Below are positions 32,855 to 42,591 of a stretch of DNA of 64,000 nucleotides, piece after piece (positions within the stretch are counted from its first letter, which is position 1; each line of letters opens with the position of its first letter). The notes beneath the pieces were generated by a model. That model was not told the DNA's origin, made no database searches, and saw only the letters and a program-made list of their open reading frames with translations. The stretch covers positions 62,001-126,000 of the forward strand of contig NZ_CADIJR010000005.1 in the NCBI RefSeq assembly GCF_902859645.1, read 5' to 3'. This DNA comes from Achromobacter insuavis (GTDB taxonomy: Bacteria; Pseudomonadota; Gammaproteobacteria; Burkholderiales; Burkholderiaceae_B). The translations under genes and the position numbers were made by a program.

Positions 32855-33307
32855 CTACCGCAGGGTGCGGGCCTCGCCCGCGTCCAGGGCCGCGATGAAG
32901 CGGTCGAAGTACGGCGGGATGGCCTCGGCGGCGCCATAGCGGATGCGCCGTTCGACCTTGGCGATGGCGCCGAAGCAGACCTCGGCCTCGGGCTCGCCGC
33001 AGACCAGCACCACCGGGTCCTCGTCGTCGCAGACCTCGTACAGGCCGCCATGGGCGCGCCGGGCCACCTCGTAGAGGTAGGCGGCGGCGCCGACGGTCTG
33101 CATGGGGGTCAGGGGCAAGGTGCCCACATGCGCGGCTTCGAGCGCATCGTCTAGCGCATGGACGCTCGACGGCGTGTAGTCGAGCCCGGCTCCGGCGGAA
33201 CCGGCGGCCTGGACGAAATCCTCGGCGGCGTGAGCCACGCGGGCCACGAACTCTTCCTGGACCTCGTCGCGCTCGGCCTCATGGTTTATCTTGAGGAAAC
33301 CGAACAT
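32855..33307 (-). CDS. hypothetical protein, about 150 aa
   Basis: I do not recognise a family. About 150 residues, acidic, mostly helical by composition, opening MFGFLKINHEAERDEVQEEF and ending in a region with VCDDEDPVVLVCGEP and PPYFDRFIAALDAG. No signal peptide or membrane helix. Codon usage matches the neighbours. AAAGGAG lies just before tandem ATGs (33310 and 33307); the second has the better spacing. It is divergent from a GNAT gene. Confidence 0.65.
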   Translation of the reverse strand: MFGFLKINHEAERDEVQEEFVARVAHAAEDFVQAAGSAGAGLDYTPSSVHALDDALEAAHVGTLPLTPMQTVGAAAYLYEVARRAHGGLYEVCDDEDPVVLVCGEPEAEVCFGAIAKVERRIRYGAAEAIPPYFDRFIAALDAGEARTLR

Positions 33308-33423
33308 CATTGGCTCCTTTGTGAAAACCGCAAGCGGCGTTGCTCCCATTATAGGCAGCCCCCGCGCCTATACTGGCCCAACGCGGCCCCGACCGTACCC
33401 TATTCCCAACACTGCCCCGTCCC

Positions 33424-33951
33424 GTGAATTCCGCAGCCGAGCCGCTTGTCCGACGTCTGATCCCCCTGGATGCCCAGGCGCTGCGCCACTTGCGCCTGGA
33501 CGCCCTGCGCGAGACCCCGGAAGCGTTCGGATCGAGTTACGAAGAGGAACACACGCTGACACTGGACGACATACGCGGCTGGATCGCCCCCGCGGACGAC
33601 AGCGCGATGTTCGGCGTGTTCTCGGAGGCGGCGCTGGCCGGCATCATCGGCGTCACCCGCCAACGCAAGCTGAAGATGCGCCACAAGGCGCACATCTGGA
33701 GCGTCTACGTGGCGCCCGGCTGGCGCGGCCGGGACCTGGCGCGGCAGCTGATGCGGGCGGCCATCGACCATGCCGGCGCCATGCGCGGCGTGCGCACCGT
33801 GCAGCTGAGCGTCACCGCCAACAACGCGGCGGCGCGCCAGTTGTACGCCAGCCTCGGCTTCGAGGAATACGGCCTCGAACGCGAAGCGCTGTGCGTCAAC
33901 GGCGAGCTGTACGACGAGGTATTGATGGCGCTGGCGCTGCCGGGCCGCTAG
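33424..33951 (+). CDS. GNAT family N-acetyltransferase
   Basis: 175 residues, start GTG. Acetyl-CoA binding motif A is seen as IWSVYVAPGWRGRDLARQLM, followed by VQLSVTANNAAARQLYASLGFEEYG, typical of small GNAT enzymes. The substrate is unknown. It is monocistronic, between a divergent hypothetical and a convergent GGDEF gene. Confidence 0.85.
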   Translation: MNSAAEPLVRRLIPLDAQALRHLRLDALRETPEAFGSSYEEEHTLTLDDIRGWIAPADDSAMFGVFSEAALAGIIGVTRQRKLKMRHKAHIWSVYVAPGWRGRDLARQLMRAAIDHAGAMRGVRTVQLSVTANNAAARQLYASLGFEEYGLEREALCVNGELYDEVLMALALPGR

Positions 33952-33991
33952 GGCCTGCTCACGGCAAGGCGCCTCGCACAGGCCGCCAGCG

Positions 33992-35284
33992 TCAGGCGGC
34001 GCCGGCGCGGCGCCGCGAGCCGTAGGCCCAGACCTGGTTGCGGCCGCCGTCCTTGGCCTTGTAGAGCGCCTGGTCGGCCGCCTTGATGACCGCGTCCGGC
34101 GCGCGCAGCGTCTCGCCGCGCTCGGCCACCCCGATGCTGACCGTGACCCGCAGCGGCCGCGCGTTGCGCCCGCGGCCGCCCCGGCGGCGCAGGCCGACCT
34201 GGTCCGCCTTGGGCCGCGCCGGCTTGTCGCGCAGCCGCATCTGGTAGGCCTCGATCGCGCGCCGCACGGTTTCCAGGTGCGGCATGGCCTCGATCGCGGT
34301 CTTGCCCGGGAACACCAGCGTGAATTCCTCGCCGCCGTAGCGGTAGGCATAGCCGCCGCCCGACACCCGCCGCAGTTGCGCCGCCACCATGCGCAGCACC
34401 TGGTCGCCGACGTCATGGCCGTGGGTGTCGTTGAATGCCTTGAAGTGATCGACGTCGGCCATCGCCAACGTATAGACGCGGCCCATGCGCTGCAGCCGCT
34501 CGTTGAGCGCGCGGCGGCCCGGCAGGCCGGTCAGTTCGTCGCGGAAGGCCATGTGATAGCCCTCGTGCGCCAGCGAAATAGACAGCGAGGTCAGCGCGGC
34601 GGAGGCCATCACGGCCAGCTCGATGGGATGGGCGCCGCCGCGCGGCAGCGCCCAGGCCATGCAGACGAAACCCAGCCATTGGCCGGCCTGCTGCGGGCGG
34701 CCGTAGCGCAACAGCAGCAGGGTCAGGGTCAGCCCGGTCACCAGCAGCGCCGCCAGCGCCTCGGCCGGAATGCCGAGCCGGCCGAGCATGCCCTGCACCG
34801 CCAGCGTGCCGAACCACTGGCCCACGCCGTCCTTGCCGGCCAGCGTGATGGCCGCGGCGCCCACCGCCATCAGGCCGATGCGCGCGGCCAGGTCCCACAG
34901 CATGCCGGCGCGTTCCGGCCAGAGCGCGTTGATGGTGTAGGCCAGCGACCACCACACCAGCGCCGGCCCCAACGCCCACGGCGCCTCGCTGGCCAGCATC
35001 GGCCAGATAGCCACGGCCGTAAGCACGCCGAGCATCAACGCCAGCGTCTGCGAGCGCTGGTACATCAGGCAGATCGCCGCGCCGACCAGCGCCATGACCC
35101 ACGGCACGAACGGCACGATCAGCGTCAGCGCCGGCGGCCACTGGCGCCACAACAACAGCCCCACCGCCGCAATCACCGGCAGCGCGGGATAGAACAACAG
35201 GGGCAGCCAGGGGATATGGGGGTAACGCACGGATAGGCCTTGCTCACGCTTGCTGAGATGACGTCGCCAAATCGGCAAACACAT
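33992..35284 (-). CDS. membrane diguanylate cyclase (GGDEF)
   Basis: 430 residues. About six hydrophobic helices (residues 25-235) form an N-terminal membrane sensor of unrecognised type, followed by a GGDEF domain with DELTGLPGRRALNERL, DVDHFKAFNDTHGHDVGD and active site YRYGGEEF, so cyclase activity is expected. An Arg/Lys-rich insertion (about 375-395) separates the active site from the final SIGVAERGE segment. The start is uncertain: the ATG at 35284 has no clear SD, and a GTG about 20 codons later is possible. Confidence 0.88.
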   Translation of the reverse strand: MCLPIWRRHLSKREQGLSVRYPHIPWLPLLFYPALPVIAAVGLLLWRQWPPALTLIVPFVPWVMALVGAAICLMYQRSQTLALMLGVLTAVAIWPMLASEAPWALGPALVWWSLAYTINALWPERAGMLWDLAARIGLMAVGAAAITLAGKDGVGQWFGTLAVQGMLGRLGIPAEALAALLVTGLTLTLLLLRYGRPQQAGQWLGFVCMAWALPRGGAHPIELAVMASAALTSLSISLAHEGYHMAFRDELTGLPGRRALNERLQRMGRVYTLAMADVDHFKAFNDTHGHDVGDQVLRMVAAQLRRVSGGGYAYRYGGEEFTLVFPGKTAIEAMPHLETVRRAIEAYQMRLRDKPARPKADQVGLRRRGGRGRNARPLRVTVSIGVAERGETLRAPDAVIKAADQALYKAKDGGRNQVWAYGSRRRAGAA

Positions 35285-35402
35285 ATGTCATTTTACGGTC
35301 GCGCCCCCAGGTTCTTTAGCGCCGCGCAAGCCGCTGGCGCAATCGCAACGCGGCGTGCGCGCCATGCTATGTTCTGCGATCCCCCTCTTGTGGAAAGACC
35401 TC

Positions 35403-36251
35403 ATGCGCATCCTGGTCAACATCGACGTGCCCGATCTCGAGGCGGCCATCGACTTCTACAGCCGCGCCTTCGGCCTGGCGCTGCATCGCCGCCTCGGTCC
35501 CGGGGCCGCGGAAATGCTGGGCGCGTCGGCGCCGATCTACCTGCTGGAAAAGGCCGCCGGCACGCCCGCCGCGAGCGCCGCGCGGCAACCGCGCGACTAC
35601 GCCCGCCATTGGACGCCGGTGCATCTGGATGTGGTGGTCGACGACGTCGACAGCGCTGTCGAACGGGCGGTGGCGGCGGGCGCCACGCTGGAGGATCCCC
35701 CCGTTTCGCATGACTGGGGCCGCATCGCCCACCTGAGCGATCCGTTCGGCCACGGCATCTGCCTGCTGCGGTTCCTGGGCCAGGGCTACGACGCGCTGAC
35801 GGCCGGCGCGCTACGCGACGTCCCGGCCACCCCGGCCGATTTCGAGGCCCTGCTGGCCATGCGCATCGAGGCCATGCGCGACAGCCTGGAACGCCTGGGC
35901 CGCTTCGATCCCGAGCGGGCCCGCGCCCGCCTGCGCGACACCTTCCGGCCGGATCACACCTGGATCATCGAGCGCGACGGCGCGCGCGTCGGTTTCTACG
36001 CGCTGCGTCCCGACGGCAACGGCCTGCGGCTGGATCATCTGTACGTGGTGCCCGCGGCACAAGGGCTGGGGGTGGGCGGCCAGGTGCTGGGCCGCCTGCT
36101 GGGGGATGCCGACCGGCGCGGCCTGCCGGTCAGCGTCGGCGCGCTGCGCGGCAGCGACTCGAACCGCTTCTATCGCCGCCACGGCTTCGCGCAGGTGTCG
36201 GAAAGCGAGTGGGACATCGAATACCTGCGCCCGGCGCCGGGGCGCCCCTGA
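35403..36251 (+). CDS. glyoxalase/VOC - GNAT acetyltransferase fusion
   Basis: 282 residues with two domains in one chain. Residues about 1-120 are a VOC/glyoxalase-like domain (MRILVNIDVPDLEAAIDFYSRAF ... LSDPFGHGICLLRF). Residues about 130-280 are a GNAT domain with LRLDHLYVVPAAQGLGVGGQVLGRLL as motif A and SNRFYRRHGFAQVSESEW. Such fusions suggest a resistance- or modification-type enzyme in which the VOC half binds the small molecule. The ATG at 35403 starts the VOC domain directly; an upstream in-frame ATG (35355) adds only 16 residues. Confidence 0.82.
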   Translation: MRILVNIDVPDLEAAIDFYSRAFGLALHRRLGPGAAEMLGASAPIYLLEKAAGTPAASAARQPRDYARHWTPVHLDVVVDDVDSAVERAVAAGATLEDPPVSHDWGRIAHLSDPFGHGICLLRFLGQGYDALTAGALRDVPATPADFEALLAMRIEAMRDSLERLGRFDPERARARLRDTFRPDHTWIIERDGARVGFYALRPDGNGLRLDHLYVVPAAQGLGVGGQVLGRLLGDADRRGLPVSVGALRGSDSNRFYRRHGFAQVSESEWDIEYLRPAPGRP

Positions 36252-36302
36252 CAGGCATCGAGGCAAGGCGGGGCGCGCCGGCCGGCGCCCCGCGGCTGGC
36301 TA

Positions 36303-36866
36303 TCAGGTGCGCGGCAGCGTGACGCCGCGCTGGCCCTGGTACTTGCCGCCACGGTCGGCGTACGAGGTCTCGCAGATCTCGTCGCTTTCCAGGAACAGCA
36401 TCTGGGCGCAGCCTTCGCCGGCATAGATCTTGGCCGGCAGCGGCGTGGTGTTCGAGAATTCCAGCGTGACGTGGCCTTCCCATTCGGGTTCCAGCGGCGT
36501 CACGTTGACGATGATGCCGCAGCGCGCGTAGGTGCTCTTGCCCAGGCAGATCGTCAGCACGCTGCGCGGAATGCGGAAGTATTCCACCGTGCGGGCCAGC
36601 GCGAACGAGTTGGGCGGGATGATGCAGACATCGCCCTTGAAGTCCACGAACGAGCCTTCGTCGAAATTCTTGGGGTCGACGATGGTGGAATTGATGTTCG
36701 TGAAGATCTTGAATTCGTCGGCGCAGCGCACGTCGTAGCCGTAGCTGCTGGTGCCGTAGCTGACGATGCGCCCGCCATTGGCCGTGCGGACCTGACCCGC
36801 TTCGAAGGGTTCGATCATGCCGGCTTCGGCCTGGCGGCGGATCCAGCGGTCGCTTTTGATGCTCAT
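36303..36866 (-). CDS. dcd: dCTP deaminase
   Basis: 187 residues. Deaminates dCTP to dUTP, feeding dUMP to ThyA. Family features: [12 protein letters not shown] start, [13 protein letters not shown], the loop GKSTYARCG and the catalytic Glu in [15 protein letters not shown], ending in [14 protein letters not shown]. In betaproteobacteria dcd often lies close to apbC and metG; here tamBA lies between them. Confidence 0.96.
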   Translation of the reverse strand: MSIKSDRWIRRQAEAGMIEPFEAGQVRTANGGRIVSYGTSSYGYDVRCADEFKIFTNINSTIVDPKNFDEGSFVDFKGDVCIIPPNSFALARTVEYFRIPRSVLTICLGKSTYARCGIIVNVTPLEPEWEGHVTLEFSNTTPLPAKIYAGEGCAQMLFLESDEICETSYADRGGKYQGQRGVTLPRT

Positions 36867-36958
36867 GGTGGCGAGAGTGCTTGGGGAAATGGAATGGGCG
36901 TCATTTTATCCCGAGCGCGCCGCCCCGTCCCCGAACGGGGACGGAACGGCCACGGGCG

Positions 36959-39900
36959 TCAATCGCCGAAGAAGGTCCGGTAGACCAGCGCGATGCCATT
37001 GACCGAGCCGCCCTTCAGGTCCAGCGACAGGCCGCGCGCCAGCCGGTAGCTGGCCCGGCCGACCGTGTCGCTGCCCGCCAGCGCCTGCTCGACGCTGAGG
37101 GTGATGCCATTGGCGAACGACTTGCTGGCCACCAGGAACTGCGTCGCCAGCTGGCTGTCGCTGTCGCGGTTGACGTCGCCGGCCACGGTGCGGTCCGGCA
37201 GGATGCTGCCCGAGCTGCCCAGGTTGCCGGTGCGCACGCTGACGTCATCCAGCCCGAACTGCTTGTAGAACGGCTGGCCGCCGCCCAGCAGCGCGGTGCC
37301 CACCGACAGCAGCAGCGCCGCGTCGCTGCCGCTTTCGTCCGGCCCCCGGCCCAGCAGCAGCCACGACAGTTTCTCGACGTCGCTGACATCCGGGTACGAC
37401 ACCAGGTCGATGCGCGGGCGCTGGGCGGTGCCAACGACCTTCACACCCGCCTCGACCTGTTCGCCGGTGCGCAGGGCCTCGATGTCCAGCAGCGGATTGT
37501 CCAGGCGGCCCTGGAAGGTCAGCGTGCCGCGCCGCAGCCGCAGCTTCTGCCCATAGGCCTCGATGCCGCCGCCGCGGGTGCGCAGCGCGCCCACGCCGGT
37601 CAGGCGGCCGTCGTTCAGCAGGATCTGGATCGACCCCAGCAGGCCGGCGTCCAGCCCCATGCCGGTGATGTAGAAGCGCGGCCCCATGTCGAACTTCAGG
37701 TTCATGCTGGTCTGCAACGGGGTCGACACGGCGCCGGGATCGTCGCCGGCGCGCCGCACCTTGACGTCATCGTCCAGCGAGGGCACGCCCTGCAGGATCT
37801 CCAGGCTGAACCAGCCGGCGTCCGCCTTCAGGTCGCCGACGATGTCGATGCGCGGCATCGCGGCGGTCAGGTCGACGGTGCCGGACACCATGGCGTAGCG
37901 GTCCGAGCGCTGCAGCGCCGGGAAGCGGTACAGCGTCAGGCGCACGTTGCCGCCGCCGTCGATCAGGTTCCACTGGCCTTTGGCCTCGGCATAGCCGTCC
38001 TTGGCCTCGGGATTGGTGGTGATCCATTCCTTGGTGCGCCATTCGGCCGGCATGACCCGCAGCGAGGCCGGGAAGCGCAGGCTGTCCAGCACCAGCCTGT
38101 CGCCATCCAGGCGCGCCGACAGCTTGCCCTCGATCAGGCGCACGCCGTCGTCGATGCGCACCACCCGCAGCTTGTCGCCCTGGATCGCGCCGCTGGCGCT
38201 CCATTTGCCATTGAGCGTGCCCTGGGCCTCGAGGTTGGCCTTGACCTGGCCGCCGATTTCCATCGAATCGCCGACGAACAGGCCGACCCAGGCCAGGTCG
38301 GTGATGTCCGCGTCCAGCTTGGCGCGGATCGGCTGGCGCGGGTCCAGCGCCATGCCGCCCTTGGCGTCGATCGCCAGCACCGCCGTGCCGTTGCCGGCGA
38401 TCTTGCCCATCTTGTCGGTGGCCAGGTCCAGCCTGGCGTCCAGGCGGCTGGCGTTGGCCGAGGTCGGCGTGGCCGTCAGGTCCAGCACCAGCGCCTTCAC
38501 CCCCAGCGGCACGGGCGGATCGCCCGGAATCAGCAGATCGCCGTCGCGGCGCGCGATGCGGGCGCGGCCGGCCAGCCGGCCGTCGAATTTCAGGTCCCAG
38601 GACGCATCCAGCGCGATGCGGCGCTGGCTCTCGGCCACGGTGGCGTTGACGCGCTTCGGGCCCTTGCCCATCTTCGCCGCGGCCTCGGGGTCGACGGCGG
38701 CGATCACCTGGCGCGCCATGGCGGCCGTGATCACCAGGTTGTCGGCCTGCCCGGCGGTTTCCCAGCGCTTGGCGTCGCCGCGCGAACCCTTGTGGGCGAT
38801 CGCCAGTTTTTCCTTGCCCGGCAGGGCCACGCCGATCACCGTCTGGCCCACTTGCCACTGCCATTGCGGCGCCACCGCCGCCGGCAGGTATGACAGCGTC
38901 ACCGGCCGGTCGACCGACACGGTGAAGCCGGCGCTGTCGGCGCTCAGGCGCGAGACCGTGCCGCGCCAGCCGGTCAGGGCGGCATCGGGCTCGCCCGCCG
39001 CGCCCTGGCCCCAGCCGCCGGTGAAGGCGATGGCGGCCTGGGCGCGCGATTCGCCCAGCACGCCGGGACGCGGCCTGGCCGGGTTGTAGCCGGCGGTGAT
39101 TTCGCCCTTGTGGGCGGCGACGGTGCCGCCGAGCTTGCCCTTGAGGTCGGCGCCGCCCGGGATGCCGGGCCAGAACGCGTCCAGCTGCGGCGCCTGCGCG
39201 TCCAGCGTCAGCGCGCCGTCGGCGCCGCCGATCTCGCCCTGCGCGCGGACCCGGTTCGGGCCCAGCTTCAGGTCCACGTCCAGGCCGTGGATGCGCAGGC
39301 CGGCCAACAGATCGGCGGCGGCCGGAGTGGCCGGGTTGGCGGCGGGCGCGGCGATATCCACCTGCGCCTTGACCGTGCCGGCCAGCACCTGCCTGTTCCA
39401 GCGCGCGCCGTCGTCGAAGCGCAGGTCGATCGCGGCCTGGCGCAACTGGCTGAGGTTCTCGAATTCGGCGCTCAATTGCGCATTGGCGCTGACCACGGCC
39501 GGCGGCAGCGCGTCGCCGAGCCAGGGCGCCAGATCCAGGCGCTGCGCCCCGAGCGTGCCGACGATGCGGTCGCGGCCCGGCTGGCCATCCACCGCCTGCA
39601 GGTCCAGGCGCGCCGACAGCGTCGACTGGTCCGGCAGCCGCGCGTCGGCCCGCGCGCTGCGCAGCACCAGCGGCGTGCGCGGCGCCAGGTCGGCCGCCAC
39701 GTCCACGACCAGGCCGGCCCCGGCGCCATCCAGCTTGGCCTGGATGCTCTCGAGCGAGCCGGCCGCGTCCGCGCGCAGGATCACCTGGCAGACGGGCGCG
39801 GGCGGGCCGACGAATACGTTGGCGGCCGTTTCCTTGGCGGCCTGCGGCGAAGTGCCGGCGGGCGCTTTGCCGCTGGCGGCGGCCTTGGCGGCGTCGGCCT

Positions 39901-40699
39901 TGCCCCTGGCGGCGTCCGGCTTGGCCGCGCCGGCGCGGGGCTTGGGCGCGCCCGACGCCTTGGGCGTCTCGGACGGCGCTTTCGCCGGCGGCGCGAACCT
40001 GCCGCTCAGTTGATCGGCCTGGCACAGCGGCGATTCCGGACCGGACCCGCGCGCGGTCACGTCCAGCCGCGCGGCGAACGGCCAGGGGTCGGCCAGCCCC
40101 AGCAGTTCGGCCTGCCCGCTCAGTTGGGCCTGGCCGATCTCGTGGCCCACGCGCAGATTGGCGATGCGCAACTGCGCGCCCTGCTGGCCGGCGGCGAACG
40201 TGGCGCTCAGGTCGCCCAGTTCGACCGGCAGCGGCTGGCCGTCCTGCAGCAGATGGAATTCGCCCAGCGCCAGCCGGTCCACGGCAATGTCCACCGGCAG
40301 CGCCGGCAGGCTGAAGGGTTCTTCAGGCTTGTCATCGGCCGGCGCATCCTCGCCGGCGGTCAGGCCGATCTCGACGTTGCTGGCCGAGAGTTCGCGCACG
40401 TGCAGCAGCCGGTTGCCCAGCGCGCGCCAATTCACGTTCAGGCGCAGGTCGCTGATGCCGATGCGGGTGCCGCTGACATTCAGGTCGAGCCGGCCGACCT
40501 CCAGCCCGCGCAGGACCGAGCCACGCACCGCCAGCGCCTGGCCGTCCAGTTGCTCGGCGGCGGTGGTCAGCAGCAGGCGCGACCCGGTCTGCGAGGCCAG
40601 CAGCCAGAACACGAAGCTGCACGCCAGCACGGCCAGCATCGCCAGCCCGGGCAACCACCAGACCAGCACGTGGCGCAGGAAGCGGCGCAGCCCCGTCAA
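36959..40699 (-). CDS. tamB: translocation and assembly module protein TamB
   Basis: 1246 residues. An N-terminal signal anchor (about 12-35), a very long beta-helical periplasmic body and the C-terminal TamB/DUF490 domain, ending YRTFFGD. It bridges the inner and outer membranes and works with TamA in lipid transport or outer membrane protein assembly. The start codon appears to be TTG, overlapping the tamA stop as TTGA. An Ala/Lys/Pro-rich insertion of about 60 residues (around 235-295) is unusual for the family. Confidence 0.93.
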   Translation of the reverse strand: MTGLRRFLRHVLVWWLPGLAMLAVLACSFVFWLLASQTGSRLLLTTAAEQLDGQALAVRGSVLRGLEVGRLDLNVSGTRIGISDLRLNVNWRALGNRLLHVRELSASNVEIGLTAGEDAPADDKPEEPFSLPALPVDIAVDRLALGEFHLLQDGQPLPVELGDLSATFAAGQQGAQLRIANLRVGHEIGQAQLSGQAELLGLADPWPFAARLDVTARGSGPESPLCQADQLSGRFAPPAKAPSETPKASGAPKPRAGAAKPDAARGKADAAKAAASGKAPAGTSPQAAKETAANVFVGPPAPVCQVILRADAAGSLESIQAKLDGAGAGLVVDVAADLAPRTPLVLRSARADARLPDQSTLSARLDLQAVDGQPGRDRIVGTLGAQRLDLAPWLGDALPPAVVSANAQLSAEFENLSQLRQAAIDLRFDDGARWNRQVLAGTVKAQVDIAAPAANPATPAAADLLAGLRIHGLDVDLKLGPNRVRAQGEIGGADGALTLDAQAPQLDAFWPGIPGGADLKGKLGGTVAAHKGEITAGYNPARPRPGVLGESRAQAAIAFTGGWGQGAAGEPDAALTGWRGTVSRLSADSAGFTVSVDRPVTLSYLPAAVAPQWQWQVGQTVIGVALPGKEKLAIAHKGSRGDAKRWETAGQADNLVITAAMARQVIAAVDPEAAAKMGKGPKRVNATVAESQRRIALDASWDLKFDGRLAGRARIARRDGDLLIPGDPPVPLGVKALVLDLTATPTSANASRLDARLDLATDKMGKIAGNGTAVLAIDAKGGMALDPRQPIRAKLDADITDLAWVGLFVGDSMEIGGQVKANLEAQGTLNGKWSASGAIQGDKLRVVRIDDGVRLIEGKLSARLDGDRLVLDSLRFPASLRVMPAEWRTKEWITTNPEAKDGYAEAKGQWNLIDGGGNVRLTLYRFPALQRSDRYAMVSGTVDLTAAMPRIDIVGDLKADAGWFSLEILQGVPSLDDDVKVRRAGDDPGAVSTPLQTSMNLKFDMGPRFYITGMGLDAGLLGSIQILLNDGRLTGVGALRTRGGGIEAYGQKLRLRRGTLTFQGRLDNPLLDIEALRTGEQVEAGVKVVGTAQRPRIDLVSYPDVSDVEKLSWLLLGRGPDESGSDAALLLSVGTALLGGGQPFYKQFGLDDVSVRTGNLGSSGSILPDRTVAGDVNRDSDSQLATQFLVASKSFANGITLSVEQALAGSDTVGRASYRLARGLSLDLKGGSVNGIALVYRTFFGD

Positions 40700-42588
40700 A
40701 ACGCGATCCCCAGCGAGAAGTGCAGGCGCAGGTCGCGCTCGCGCTGGCCATAGGCCACGTCCAGGAACAGCGGACCGGCCGGCGTGCGCACCCGCGCGCC
40801 GACGCCGTAGCCGACCGCCAGCGACATGTCGCCGAACGATTGTGCCGCGTCGCCCGCGTCGACGAACACGCCCATGCCCCAGCGTTCATTGAAGTAGTGG
40901 TCGTACTCGATGCTGCCGACCACCAGCGTGGGCGCGCCCACGGTGGCCTTGTCTCGCTGCAGGCCGATGCTCTGGTACTTGTAGCCGCGGATCGAGCGCG
41001 CGCCGCCGGTGCGGAAGCCGAAATCGTCCGGCACCTGCACGTTGCCGTTGGCCCAGACGCGGCCGACCTCGCCGCGCACGGTCAGCACGTCCAGCTTGCC
41101 GATCGGCCACCACTTCTGGGCGCGGAAACGGGCGCGGGTGTAGGGCTCGCCGGTATCCAGCGTCACGCCCACGCCGCCGCCCAGCGCGATCAGGTTGCCT
41201 TCGCGCGGGTCGTACTTGTTGTCCACGTCGCGCCGCAGCCACTCGCCGGTGGCGGTCAGCGTGGGCAGCGAATATTCGTCGCCGCCGTCGATCTTGACGT
41301 CATCGTGCGCCAGCAGCAGGCCCCAGCGGGTCTCGTAGGTGACGCGGCTGTCGCCGGCGCCCTTGCGTTCCTGGCTGCGCGTGGCGCCCAGGGCGTAGCG
41401 GGTCACCGCCAGGCCCTGGATGTCGGAATGCTGCGCCAGCACCCCGACGGAATCCTTGTAGCCGCGCTCGGTCGGCGGCAGCAGGATATCGGTGTAGACG
41501 CGCTGCTGCAGCCGGTCCACGCTGAAACCCGACTCCATCGTCACCGGCTGGCCGAACACCACGTTCTGGCGGTAGAGCGATTCCAGCCGCACGCCCGCCT
41601 CGTCATCGACGCCCAGCGACGCCGAGAAACGCTTGGGCGGCGCTTCCACCACCCGCACCTGCACCGGCAGCGTCACCTCGCCGTCGGAATCGTAGGCGGG
41701 CGGCGGCGGCGGCATGGCGCCGGACACCACCGGGTCGCCGGCCGGCGCGGCCTCGGCCGGGTTGGCCGCGCCCGGGGCGCGGGCCCGGTCCGACAACGGC
41801 TCGGTCGCCTGCGCGTCGCTGCCCGGCTGCCGCAGGGCCACGAAGGCGCCGCGGAAGAAAGCCGTGGATTGCAGGTCCTGCTGCCATTCGTCCAGGCGGT
41901 TCTGGTCGTAGGGCGAGCCCGGCGAATAGCGCACGTAGCGGGTGATGAGCTTGGGCGGCACTCGCTCCAGGCCATCGGTGCTGAGTTCGCCCATGCGCAC
42001 CTGCGGTCCGCTGTCGATGGTGACGCGCAACGCGGCCGAGGCCGTGTCGGCCTGCACATCGGCTTCGGACGCCGTCATGCGGGCCAGCATGAAGTCGCGC
42101 ACCGAGGTCTCGTCCAGCAGGGCGGACTTGGCCTTGTTCCAGTCGGCGTTGATGAACGGCTGGCCGGGCTTGAGCAGCCAGTCGTCGCGCAGCTTCTGCA
42201 CGCGCTGCGCGTATTCCGGCCGCGTGATGCGGCCGGTGAAGGTCAGGTCGACCGACGACACCGTGGTGCGCTTGCCCGGCACGATGCCGATGTCCCAGGT
42301 TTCGCCGCCGATATCGGTGCCGGCCTCGAGCGTGACGGTGGGGGAGAAATAGCCCTGGGTGGCCAGCGCCGCCAGCGTGGCGTCGCGCGCGCGGCGGCGC
42401 AGGCGGTTGATTTCACCGCCGTCCTGGTCTTCAGCCAGGCGCGCGATGGCGCCCACCGCCTCGGTGATCGCCTGCAGCGCCGCCGGCGGCACGCCGCCGG
42501 GATCCACGATGATTTCCGGACGCTTGGCCACGGCCTCGCCCGCTACTACGCAAAGTCCTGCCAAGAAGGCCCGGGCTGTCCACCGCAT
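40696..42588 (-). CDS. tamA: translocation and assembly module protein TamA (BamA superfamily)
   Basis: 630 residues. Signal peptide (1-21, ending GEAVA), three POTRA-type repeats (about 30-290) and a 16-strand beta-barrel ending with the aromatic-type LHFSLGIAF terminus. VTLPVQVRVVEAPPKRFSASLGVDDEAG marks the transition into the barrel. A Pro/Ala/Asp-rich spacer (about 265-310) precedes it. Outer membrane partner of TamB; the two overlap by 4 bp and follow apbC by 3 bp. Confidence 0.94.
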   Translation of the reverse strand: MRWTARAFLAGLCVVAGEAVAKRPEIIVDPGGVPPAALQAITEAVGAIARLAEDQDGGEINRLRRRARDATLAALATQGYFSPTVTLEAGTDIGGETWDIGIVPGKRTTVSSVDLTFTGRITRPEYAQRVQKLRDDWLLKPGQPFINADWNKAKSALLDETSVRDFMLARMTASEADVQADTASAALRVTIDSGPQVRMGELSTDGLERVPPKLITRYVRYSPGSPYDQNRLDEWQQDLQSTAFFRGAFVALRQPGSDAQATEPLSDRARAPGAANPAEAAPAGDPVVSGAMPPPPPAYDSDGEVTLPVQVRVVEAPPKRFSASLGVDDEAGVRLESLYRQNVVFGQPVTMESGFSVDRLQQRVYTDILLPPTERGYKDSVGVLAQHSDIQGLAVTRYALGATRSQERKGAGDSRVTYETRWGLLLAHDDVKIDGGDEYSLPTLTATGEWLRRDVDNKYDPREGNLIALGGGVGVTLDTGEPYTRARFRAQKWWPIGKLDVLTVRGEVGRVWANGNVQVPDDFGFRTGGARSIRGYKYQSIGLQRDKATVGAPTLVVGSIEYDHYFNERWGMGVFVDAGDAAQSFGDMSLAVGYGVGARVRTPAGPLFLDVAYGQRERDLRLHFSLGIAF

Positions 42589-42591
42589 GCG

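Noticed and set aside
36925-36944. Hairpin CCGTCCCC/GGGGACGG after tamB as a terminator
   Set aside because: The 8-bp stem is perfect but no T-tract follows on the minus strand, so I do not call an intrinsic terminator.
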